64,000 nucleotides of DNA from JAAXGX01 sp965203565. GTDB lineage: Bacteria > Acidobacteriota > Vicinamibacteria > Vicinamibacterales > UBA8438. Shown one piece after another: positions 21,156 through 27,988 of the stretch. The stretch spans positions 1,612,001 through 1,676,000 of the forward strand of contig OZ241896.1 in assembly GCA_965203565.1 (NCBI GenBank), written 5' to 3'. Made by a program: the position numbers and the translations under genes. The notes below the pieces were generated by a model. The model did not search any database. It was not told the DNA's origin and saw nothing but the letters and a program-made list of their open reading frames with translations. Every line of letters begins with the position of its first letter. The first letter of the stretch is position 1.

Positions 21156-22537
21156 GCCGCGCCCTCGCGCCGACGCAGCCGCGCTGCCCGGCTCATGGCC
21201 GCGATTTCGCCGAAATCGTCGCCGAAGAAACCCTCGGGCCAGTTCCGAATGTTCCCCAGAACGTCGAGATCGAGCGGCATGATCGTGGAGCCGCCGCCGC
21301 TGGTCGAACAGAAATAAAGACCGACGTTGTCCTTCGACACCTTCTGCTCCGCCACACGGCGCTGGAGTCGGCGGAGCAGGTGCTCGCTGTGGCTCTCGAG
21401 CAGGATCTGGACGCCGCGCTTGCTCCACGCGTCTATCAACACGTCGGCCAGTCCCGACTGGACGGCCGGGTGCAGATGGATTTCCGGCTGCTCCAGGATG
21501 ATCGTGGCGCCGCGCGGAACGTAGAAGCAAAGCACCAGAACGGGAAGTATCTGCGAAACACCGAAGCCGACGTCGGTGAGCAGAACCTCCGGCGCCGTCT
21601 CGGACCTGCGTACCCGGACCTCGAAAACCGGGCTTCCTTTCGTCAGCGACTCGACACGAAAGTCATGAATCAACCCCAGGTCCTTCAGCCATTGAGCGAC
21701 GTACTGTTCAAGCGTCACCTTGGATCGGCCGCGGCCGCGGCCGATCATCTCGCCCCGCTCGCGCGACGCCAGGATGGCATCGACCACCGATTCGCCCGCC
21801 CGCCCCATGTCGGCGGGCTGCGCGCCCGTCCAGGTGTACCGACGCACCGGCCAGGCGCGCAGCGGGCCGAGGTAGTGCACCTGCTGCAGACGTTTTTCGA
21901 GCGCCAACTCCAGATCGGCGACGAATCCGGTGTTCTGAAAGTACGCGCGCACCTGATCGGGAAACCCGTAGTTCCGCACCGGGGCCGGCAGCGGCCACTT
22001 GCGCCCCACGCTGCGAACGGGGGTGAACGCCGTCCCGTCGACGAAGAATTCATATTCGGCTCTTGGCTTCTCCACGCGACGCATGCCGAACGTCGCTTCA
22101 CCGACCCGGTACGACATCTTTTCGACGAAAACGCGCCCGTTTCTGGAAGGGGCAGCCTCGCGGGCGGCCACGGTGAAACTGAGGCGGCGATCCTCGACGA
22201 CCGTCCGGTTGCCGTCCTTCGTATCGACCTTCGTATCGACGATCCTGAACAGCTTCGGATGCTCCCAGTCGAGGGTCAGCTCCAGGATCGAATCTTCGCC
22301 GTGCGCATGGACGATGCTGCGGAAGTCGCCCAGATCCGCCGGAGTCTTCTCACTTCCGAAATGGAAGACGAGCCCGCGGTCCGGCGAATCGGCCGTCTGT
22401 TTCAGCAACAGAAGGGCCTGAATGAGGCTGGTCTTGCCCGAACTGTTGGGACCGAAGAAACCGGTCACCGGCTTGAGGGCGACGTCCTCCGTGTCCTTCC
22501 ACGACTTGAACGCCTGAAGCCGCAGGCGGGTCAGCAT
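21152..22537 (-). CDS. AAA/ABC-type ATPase of the OLD-like class (DUF3696 type)
   Basis: A 461-residue ATPase with the fold of RecF/SMC-like defence ATPases. It begins LRLQAFKSWKDTEDVAL, then Walker A GPNSSGKT (29-36), a late signature segment LTDVGFGVSQILPVL, Walker B TIILEQPEIHLHP and the switch LLESHSEHLLRRL. No TOPRIM nuclease is fused; the nuclease role may be played by the PIN protein encoded immediately downstream. The DNA is clearly less GC-rich than the flanking chromosomal genes. ATPase plus nuclease pairs of this style are typical abortive-infection or phage-defence modules; the exact type is not one I can name. Only 38 bp separate its start from the dctP stop. Confidence 0.82.
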   Translation of the reverse strand: MLTRLRLQAFKSWKDTEDVALKPVTGFFGPNSSGKTSLIQALLLLKQTADSPDRGLVFHFGSEKTPADLGDFRSIVHAHGEDSILELTLDWEHPKLFRIVDTKVDTKDGNRTVVEDRRLSFTVAAREAAPSRNGRVFVEKMSYRVGEATFGMRRVEKPRAEYEFFVDGTAFTPVRSVGRKWPLPAPVRNYGFPDQVRAYFQNTGFVADLELALEKRLQQVHYLGPLRAWPVRRYTWTGAQPADMGRAGESVVDAILASRERGEMIGRGRGRSKVTLEQYVAQWLKDLGLIHDFRVESLTKGSPVFEVRVRRSETAPEVLLTDVGFGVSQILPVLVLCFYVPRGATIILEQPEIHLHPAVQSGLADVLIDAWSKRGVQILLESHSEHLLRRLQRRVAEQKVSKDNVGLYFCSTSGGGSTIMPLDLDVLGNIRNWPEGFFGDDFGEIAAMSRAARLRRREGAA

Positions 22538-22572
22538 CTTTCACACCCTTGCCGCATGCCGCCGCGCGGTCA

Positions 22573-22662
22573 CGCTCACCGCGCCCGGTAGGCGTTGCGG
22601 GCGGCGAGCGCGGCGTCGTAGACGTCGGCCGGGACCCGGTCGCCGCGCCAAGTCTTCGTCAG
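22573..22662. repeat. dctP 3' end, original copy of the 90-bp direct repeat
   Basis: The 3' end of the dctP gene and five bases beyond its stop. It is repeated at 20515-20604 with three differences. Together the two copies bracket the ATPase-PIN pair. Confidence 0.95.
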
Positions 22663-23604
22663 CGCCTCGGCGGCGGCGCGGAGCGCGGCGGCTTCCGGCT
22701 CGGCGACGGCCGAGACGGTCAGGCCGCGCTCCTGCATCTCGGCGACCGCCTCGCGGTCCTGGCGCGGGACCTCCGCGAACAGGAACGCCTGCGTCGCCGC
22801 CGCGCGGTCGAGCAGCGCCGCGCGGTCCGCCTCGTCGATGCCGGCCCAGGCCCGTTCGGTCATCACGGTGGCGCCGAACACCGGGCTGAGCGGAATGTCG
22901 AGCATGTAGGCGGTCCGCCGGTACCACTGGAAGACGAGCGCGCCGTACGGCGGGCTGGGATAGGCGTCGATCAGGCCGGTGTTGAGTCCCATCAGCACGT
23001 CGGTCAGCGCGAGCGGCACCGGCTGGAAGCCGTTCTCCTTGTACCACCGCACCATCCCGTCGTCGCCCGACGAGGTGAACAGCTTCGCCGCCCGGAGGTC
23101 GTCGAGGCCGCGCACCGGCTGCGCCGAGAAGACGTGCGCCCAGCCGCCGTGCCCCCACCCGATCAGGACCAGGCCGCGGCCGGCGAGCGCGGCGCGGAGC
23201 CGCGGCGTGAGGGCGTCGAGCACGTGCGCCGCCTCGGCGTCCGACGCGAAGAAGAACGGGATGCCGAAGACGTTGAACGCCGGGGCGACCTCGGTCAGGC
23301 CGGGCTGCGTGAGGGCGGCGACCTGCGGGTTGTTCAGCCGCATCCGGCGGATGATGGTCGCCTCGTCGCCGGCCGTGCCGCGCACCTGCAGGCGGACCCG
23401 GCCTTCGGTCGCCTCCTGCCACTCCGACGCCATCTGCTTGAGCGCCCGGTCCCAGACCGAGTTCGCCGGAAGGATGGTGCCGAGCCGCAGGTTGGCGCGC
23501 TGGGCCAGCGCGCCGGCCGTCGCCGCCAGCAGCGCGGCGGCGACGGCGATGGCGGCGACGGCGGCGCGGCGGCGGGCGATCGGGGCGTGACGGAGCGGTC
23601 TCAT
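22576..23604 (-). CDS. dctP: TRAP transporter substrate-binding protein DctP
   Basis: A 342-residue periplasmic solute receptor with a signal peptide (AAVAAIAVAAALLAATAGALA). The family wording is seen in LRLGTILPANSVWDRALKQM, FNVFGIPFFFASDAEA, KLFTSSGDDGMVRWYKENGF and TGLIDAYPSPPYGA. It binds an anionic solute and presents it to a TRAP permease. Its start overlaps the TatT gene stop (ATGA), so the two are co-translated. The DctQ/DctM permease genes expected next are not present; the ATPase-PIN element begins 38 bp after the stop. The 3' end is duplicated at 20515. Confidence 0.9.
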   Translation of the reverse strand: MRPLRHAPIARRRAAVAAIAVAAALLAATAGALAQRANLRLGTILPANSVWDRALKQMASEWQEATEGRVRLQVRGTAGDEATIIRRMRLNNPQVAALTQPGLTEVAPAFNVFGIPFFFASDAEAAHVLDALTPRLRAALAGRGLVLIGWGHGGWAHVFSAQPVRGLDDLRAAKLFTSSGDDGMVRWYKENGFQPVPLALTDVLMGLNTGLIDAYPSPPYGALVFQWYRRTAYMLDIPLSPVFGATVMTERAWAGIDEADRAALLDRAAATQAFLFAEVPRQDREAVAEMQERGLTVSAVAEPEAAALRAAAEALTKTWRGDRVPADVYDAALAARNAYRAR

Positions 23605-24560
23605 GGTCGGTTCTCCGGATCGTCGTCGAGCGCGTCGAGCGGCTCGAAGAACAGGTCGTCCTCGTGGTCGAGGAGGACGCGGGCCCGCCGCTGCGCGATC
23701 ACGTTCAGCAGGCGGTTGCGCGGCACCGCGTCCGGGTCGATGGCGAGCGCCGCCTCCAGCAGCTGCCGGAACTCGGCGCGGTTCTCCTCCGCCACGGCGA
23801 CGCCGGCGGCGAGCGCCAGGTACGGGCCGGCGTCCTGCCCGCCGGACAGCTGCACCGCGCGCGCGAAATGCTCCCGAGCCCGCGCGTTCGACCCGCCCAT
23901 CGCCTCCCCCACCGACTCCAGGGTGATGAAGGCGGCGTGCAGCGCCCCCCGCTCGAAATCCTCGTCGAGCGCCAGGGCCCGGTCGAGCAGCGCCCGCGCC
24001 GCCGGCAGGTCGGCGACCAGCGCCGGCCGGTCGAGGCCGAGCGAGATCGCCAGCATCCACGCCCCGCCCAGGTAGTACAGGCTCTCGACGTCCCCGGCCG
24101 CGTCGAACTCCGCCGCCGCCGCCGCCGGGTCCGCCCGGAGGCGCCCGGTGATGCCCGGACGCGCCGCTTCGACGTTCCGCAGCCCGTAGTCCCGCGCCCG
24201 CAGGTACATCCGGCGCGCCCGCGCGTTCAGCTCGGCCGCGCGCCCGTAGTCGTCCCACTCGGCCATCTCCGCGTCCGCCTGCAGGAACGCGTTCGCGTAC
24301 AGCACGAAGCCGGTGTTGGCGAACAGCAGCACGTCCCGCCGCGCCGGGTCCGCGTCGAGGATCGACTCGATCGTCTTGAGCAGGAACGGGAGGGCGGCCC
24401 GGACCACCTCCGGGTCCTCCTCCGACAGGTAGACGGCCGGGTTGACCAGCGTCGGCAGGACCGCGTTGACCGCCATCGTCCGGAGGGAGCACCCCCCGAG
24501 CGCGGCCGCCGCGGCGACGGCCGCCGCCAACCGGACGGCGCCGCCGGCAGGCGCCTTCAT
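23601..24560 (-). CDS. TatT-family lipoprotein of a TRAP transporter
   Basis: A 319-residue lipoprotein with lipobox LGGC (Cys about residue 24) followed by SLRTMAVNAVLPTL. The rest is alpha-helical with TPR-like repeats (for example FANTGFVLYANAFLQADAEM, SLYYLGGAWMLAISLGLDRP). It resembles TatT of Treponema, a trimeric TPR lipoprotein that docks with the TRAP receptor TatP. The direct coupling to dctP supports this. The gene overlaps both neighbours by 4 bp. Confidence 0.78.
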   Translation of the reverse strand: MKAPAGGAVRLAAAVAAAAALGGCSLRTMAVNAVLPTLVNPAVYLSEEDPEVVRAALPFLLKTIESILDADPARRDVLLFANTGFVLYANAFLQADAEMAEWDDYGRAAELNARARRMYLRARDYGLRNVEAARPGITGRLRADPAAAAAEFDAAGDVESLYYLGGAWMLAISLGLDRPALVADLPAARALLDRALALDEDFERGALHAAFITLESVGEAMGGSNARAREHFARAVQLSGGQDAGPYLALAAGVAVAEENRAEFRQLLEAALAIDPDAVPRNRLLNVIAQRRARVLLDHEDDLFFEPLDALDDDPENRP

Positions 24561-25141
24561 GACCGGCGGACGCCGCCGCCGTCCCGGTCGAGCTGCTTCA
24601 GATCGACCCGGCTGAACTTGACGAGACGGTGACCGACCCTGTCGACCACCGCCTGCGCCTGCTCCAGCGGGATGTAGCCGATCAGGGGCGCATACTGCCC
24701 GTCGGACGGCTCCATGTCGATGAACAGCGCCTCGGTCAGCACCGGCCGGAACTGTCCCATCCGCAGGAGGACCGGCCCGCAGATGTCGCCGCTCACCACG
24801 GCCTGCGTCGCCGTCTCCACCGAGACGGTGTCGAGCAGTCTCAACTTCCCCAACCGCTCACGCCACGAGCTGGGCAGGGTCAGATAGCAGCCCGTGGTGG
24901 AACCCCGCGGGGCGCCGAGACGGGCGGGGCGCCCGGCTGACAAGGCGTGAGGAGGGCGCATATTGGGCATACGCAACCGACGAACAACGCAGTTCAGCCG
25001 GGATGCAGCGCCCGTCGAATGCAGCGGGGCTTTCTTCACGGGCTGGCAGGCCGCTCCGGTGTCGACCAGCGCGTCGCAGCGAATGCTGCGCGTCGAATCG
25101 GTCCCGTTCTCCATCGTCGCTTCGACTGCTGTCCGTCCCAC
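24557..25141 (-). CDS. Retropepsin-like aspartic protease with an in-frame inserted element
   Basis: A small retropepsin-like fold: the catalytic motif DALVDTGA is followed, after an interruption, by CYLTLPSSWRERLG, then a second half with VETATQAVVSGDICGPVLL and the closing PLIGYIPLEQAQAVVD. In relatives the DTGA motif runs straight into the YLTLP wording, but here 53 residues (159 bp) stand between them. That insert is a TIR-bounded element at 24887-25045 that happens to keep the frame open with no stop. The protein is probably inactive or altered, since the insert sits right behind the catalytic Asp loop. GTG is the likely start; the stop overlaps the TatT start. Confidence 0.7.
   Translation of the reverse strand: MGRTAVEATMENGTDSTRSIRCDALVDTGAACQPVKKAPLHSTGAASRLNCVVRRLRMPNMRPPHALSAGRPARLGAPRGSTTGCYLTLPSSWRERLGKLRLLDTVSVETATQAVVSGDICGPVLLRMGQFRPVLTEALFIDMEPSDGQYAPLIGYIPLEQAQAVVDRVGHRLVKFSRVDLKQLDRDGGGVRRS
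24887..25045. mobile_element. Small MITE-like element inside the retropepsin gene
   Basis: An insert of about 159 bp whose two ends are inverted copies: CAGCCCGTGGTGGAACCCCG on the left and, read inward from the right, CAGCCCGTGAAGAAAGCCCC. The left 75 bp recur at 60627-60702 and the right end recurs at 43931-43970. It encodes no protein of its own. A target duplication could not be fixed; at most 2-3 bases around TGC. Confidence 0.75.
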
Positions 25142-25197
25142 GTACTGATCGTAGCACCGCCGGCGGGGCCGGGATCGAACCGTGCTATCGTCGGGAG

Positions 25198-25884
25198 ATG
25201 GACGCGTTCGCTCCGATCCCGGCCGGGTGGTTCGTCATGGGGAGCGACCGCGGGCAGCCGGACGAAGCGCCGGCGCACCGGACCTGGGTCGACGCGTTCA
25301 AGCTGGCGGTCGATCCGGTGACCCGCGCCGAGTACGCCCGCTTCCTGGCGGCCACCGGGCGGACGGCGCCGCGGGACTGGGACGCCCCCGGCTTCGCGGC
25401 CCCCGGCCTGCCGGTGGTCGGCGTCAGCTGGAACGACGCGGTCGCCTACTGCCTCTGGCGCTCGTCGACCGGGGACGCGCCGCCCGTGCGGCTGCCGACC
25501 GAGGCGGAGTGGGAGCGGGCGGCGCGCGGCGGCCGGGAGGGCGACGACTATCCGGGCGGCGCCGGCGTGCCGGCGTGGGCGCCGAACGGCGGCCGGGGGC
25601 CGCTCGGCGGGCCGTGGCCGGTCGCCCTCGGTCCGCCGAACCGGTTCGGCGTGCGCGGCATCGCCGCCAACGTCCACGAATGGTGCGCCGACTGGCACGC
25701 GCGCGACTACTACCGCCGCGCGCCGGCGCGCAACCCGGCCGGGCCGCCGTCCGGCGTCCGCCGCGCGTCGCGGGGCGGCTCGTGGCGGCACGCGGTGACG
25801 GTCAGCCGGGTCTCGGCCCGGAGCAGGCTCGATCCGTCGTTCCGCTACACCGACTACGGTTTCCGCGTGGCGCGCGATGCCTGA
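25198..25884 (+). CDS. SUMF1/formylglycine-generating-enzyme-like protein
   Basis: A 228-residue protein consisting of one sulfatase-modifying-factor (FGE-sulfatase) domain: FAPIPAGWFVMGSDRGQPDE at the N-terminus, VVGVSWNDAVAYCLWR and LPTEAEWERAARGG in the middle, and NVHEWCADW, RRASRGGSWRH and DYGFRVAR at the end. Cytoplasmic, with no signal peptide. Members of this fold oxidise cysteines in sulfatases, act in ergothioneine synthesis or simply bind ligands. The substrate Cys pair of true FGEs is not evident, so its activity is unclear. It overlaps cca by 8 bp. The start lies after a TATCGT -10-like box. Confidence 0.8.
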   Translation: MDAFAPIPAGWFVMGSDRGQPDEAPAHRTWVDAFKLAVDPVTRAEYARFLAATGRTAPRDWDAPGFAAPGLPVVGVSWNDAVAYCLWRSSTGDAPPVRLPTEAEWERAARGGREGDDYPGGAGVPAWAPNGGRGPLGGPWPVALGPPNRFGVRGIAANVHEWCADWHARDYYRRAPARNPAGPPSGVRRASRGGSWRHAVTVSRVSARSRLDPSFRYTDYGFRVARDA

Positions 25885-27271
25885 ACCAGAGCCGGCCGCG
25901 CGCGACGGGCCGGAGATCGACCTCGCGCTGGGCGTCGCGCGCGCGGTGCGCGACGCCGGCGGGCGCGCCCTGGTCGTCGGCGGCTGGGTGCGCGACCGGC
26001 TGCTCGGGATCGCGTCGAAGGACGTCGACCTGGAGGTGTACGGCCTCCCGGCGGACCGGCTGCGGGCGGTGCTGGCGACGCTCGGTCCGGTCAACGCGGT
26101 CGGCGCGAGCTTCGCGGTCTTCAAGCTCGGTCCGCTCGACGTCGCCCTCCCCCGCACCGAATCGAAGACCGGCCGCGGCCACCGGGGGTTCACGGTCGCC
26201 GGCGACCCGATGCTGCCGGTGGCGGAGGCGGCGCGCCGGCGCGACTTCACCGTCAACGCCATCGCCTGGGACCCGCTGCGGGACGAGCATCTCGACCCGC
26301 ACGGCGGCCGGGAAGACCTCGATCGCCGGCGCCTGCGCATGGTCGACCCGGCGACGTTCGGCGACGACAGCCTGCGGGTGCTCCGCGCGGTGCAGCTCGC
26401 CGCGCGCCTCGAATGCGGGATGGACGAGCCGACCCGCACGGTCTGCCGCGCCACCCCGCTCGACGACCTGCCGGCGGAACGGGTCCGGGGCGAGGTCGAG
26501 AAGCTGCTGCTGCGCGCCGCGCGGCCGTCCACAGGCTTCGCGCTCGCCCGCGACCTCGGGGTGGTCGAGCGGCTCTGGCCGGAGCTCGCCGCGCTGATCG
26601 GCTGCCCGCAGGAGCCGGAGTGGCATCCGGAAGGGGACGTCTGGACGCACACCCTGCTGGTGATCGATCAGGCGCGCGCCCGGATCGACGACCTGCCGCG
26701 TCCGCAGCAGCTCGCCGTCATGCTCGGCGCGGTCTGCCACGACCTGGGGAAGCCGGCGACCACCGCGCGGATCGACGGCCGGATCCGGTCGCTCGACCAC
26801 GAGGCGCAGGGGGTCGCGCCGGCGGCGGCGCTGCTCGGCCGCCTCGACGTCCGCACGCTCGACGGCTACGACGTGCGCGGGCAGGCGCTCGGCCTGGTGG
26901 CGCATCATCTGAAGCCGGGGATGTGGCGGGCGGCGCCGAAGGTGGGCGACGGCGCGTTCCGGCGGCTGGCGCGCAAGGTCGACCTGGAGCTGCTGGCGCG
27001 GCTGGCGAAGGCCGACTGCCTCGGGCGGGCCGGCCGCTTCGACTGCTCGGCGATGGACTGGTTCCTGGAGCGCGCCCGGGCGCTCGGCGTCCAGCACGCC
27101 CCGCCGGCGCCGCTCCTGATGGGCCGGCACCTGCTGGCGCTCGGCGTCCCGCCGGGGCCGCGCGTCGGCGCCATCCTGCGGCAGGTGTACGAGCGGCAGC
27201 TCGACGGCGACGTGCGAACCGGCGACGACGCGGTGCGGGCCGCGCGGACGCTCATCGAGTCCGGGGCGTAG
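25877..27271 (+). CDS. cca: CCA tRNA nucleotidyltransferase / poly(A) polymerase family with HD domain
   Basis: A 464-residue class II nucleotidyltransferase. The head domain has VVGGWVRDRLLG (about residues 35-46), the metal-binding KDVDLEVYG and the RRDFTVNAIAWDP motif (about 117). The ERVRGEVEKLLLR segment near 200 is the usual neck region. The C-terminal half carries an HD phosphohydrolase domain with ICHDLGKP-like AVCHDLGKPATT (about 290) and WTHTLLVIDQ before it, as in bacterial CCA enzymes with phosphatase function. It adds or repairs the 3' CCA of tRNAs. The gene overlaps the FGE-like gene by 8 bp. Confidence 0.9.
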   Translation: MPEPEPAARDGPEIDLALGVARAVRDAGGRALVVGGWVRDRLLGIASKDVDLEVYGLPADRLRAVLATLGPVNAVGASFAVFKLGPLDVALPRTESKTGRGHRGFTVAGDPMLPVAEAARRRDFTVNAIAWDPLRDEHLDPHGGREDLDRRRLRMVDPATFGDDSLRVLRAVQLAARLECGMDEPTRTVCRATPLDDLPAERVRGEVEKLLLRAARPSTGFALARDLGVVERLWPELAALIGCPQEPEWHPEGDVWTHTLLVIDQARARIDDLPRPQQLAVMLGAVCHDLGKPATTARIDGRIRSLDHEAQGVAPAAALLGRLDVRTLDGYDVRGQALGLVAHHLKPGMWRAAPKVGDGAFRRLARKVDLELLARLAKADCLGRAGRFDCSAMDWFLERARALGVQHAPPAPLLMGRHLLALGVPPGPRVGAILRQVYERQLDGDVRTGDDAVRAARTLIESGA

Positions 27272-27281
27272 CCGCAACCTC

Positions 27282-27287
27282 TATACT
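27282..27287 (+). promoter_or_regulatory. -10 box of the outer-membrane-type protein gene
   Basis: TATACT, 7 bases before the ATG at 27295, implying a leaderless or near-leaderless transcript. It lies just after the cca stop. Confidence 0.4.
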
Positions 27288-27294
27288 GTGCCCC

Positions 27295-27954
27295 ATGCCG
27301 CCTGCCGCCCCCTGGCAGCCCGTGCGCCTGCTGCTGACCGTTCTGGCCTTGCTGCCGGCGTCGGCGCCGCTTGCGGCGGCCCAGGAGGACGACCGGATCG
27401 GCTGGCTGGTGGCCGACCTGCGCGGCTCGATCGTCCCGTTCGGACAGGACGCGGCCCTGGCCGCCAGCCGCGGCGTCGACCCGCGCACGACCCCCTCGCT
27501 CGGCTTCGGCGGAGAGGCGGGAGCGCACCTGCACTTCCTCCGGATCGGCTTCGTCACCCTGGGCGTCGGCGGCAGCTACCATACGTCGCTCGGCGACCGG
27601 CGCCCGCAGGAGGACGACCGGAACCCGGACGGTCCGACGTTCCGGAAGACGTTCAGCGCCGTCTCGTCGCAGTTGTCGCTGAACTTCGGCGGCCGGGACG
27701 GCTGGAGCTACCTGAGCGGCGGGATCGGCCGGGCGCGCCTGGGGCTCCACCCGCGCGGCGACGACGCGCCGCGGCCGCGGGCGGCCGACACGCTGAACTA
27801 CGGCGGCGGCGCCCGGTGGTTCATCAACCGGCGCGTGGCGTTCTCCCTCGACCTCCGCTTCTACGCCCTCAGCCCGCTGCCGGCCACCGCGGCCGAACCC
27901 GCCGTGGCGCGCACGACGATCATGGTGCTGAGCGCCGGCGCGTCGTTCAAGTAG
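27295..27954 (+). CDS. Secreted outer-membrane beta-barrel-like protein
   Basis: A 219-residue protein with a signal peptide (LLLTVLALLPASAPLAAA) and alternating hydrophobic strands rich in Gly and aromatic residues, for example HFLRIGFVTLGVGGSYHTSL, LSLNFGGRDGWSYLSGGIGR and RVAFSLDLRFYAL, ending in a C-terminal GASFK with terminal Phe-Lys. This resembles small OmpW/OprF-type barrels and the unnamed barrels frequent in Acidobacteria. No specific function can be assigned. It has its own promoter-like -10 box. Confidence 0.6.
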   Translation: MPPAAPWQPVRLLLTVLALLPASAPLAAAQEDDRIGWLVADLRGSIVPFGQDAALAASRGVDPRTTPSLGFGGEAGAHLHFLRIGFVTLGVGGSYHTSLGDRRPQEDDRNPDGPTFRKTFSAVSSQLSLNFGGRDGWSYLSGGIGRARLGLHPRGDDAPRPRAADTLNYGGGARWFINRRVAFSLDLRFYALSPLPATAAEPAVARTTIMVLSAGASFK

Positions 27955-27988
27955 CCACGCCGCGGCGCGCAGCCGCCCACAGCGATCG

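Noticed and set aside
9175..24560. An integrase or recombinase gene that would explain the dctP-end repeats
   Set aside because: None is visible in or near the first island; the only transposase in the window is at 49050 and its inverted repeats are unrelated to these repeats.
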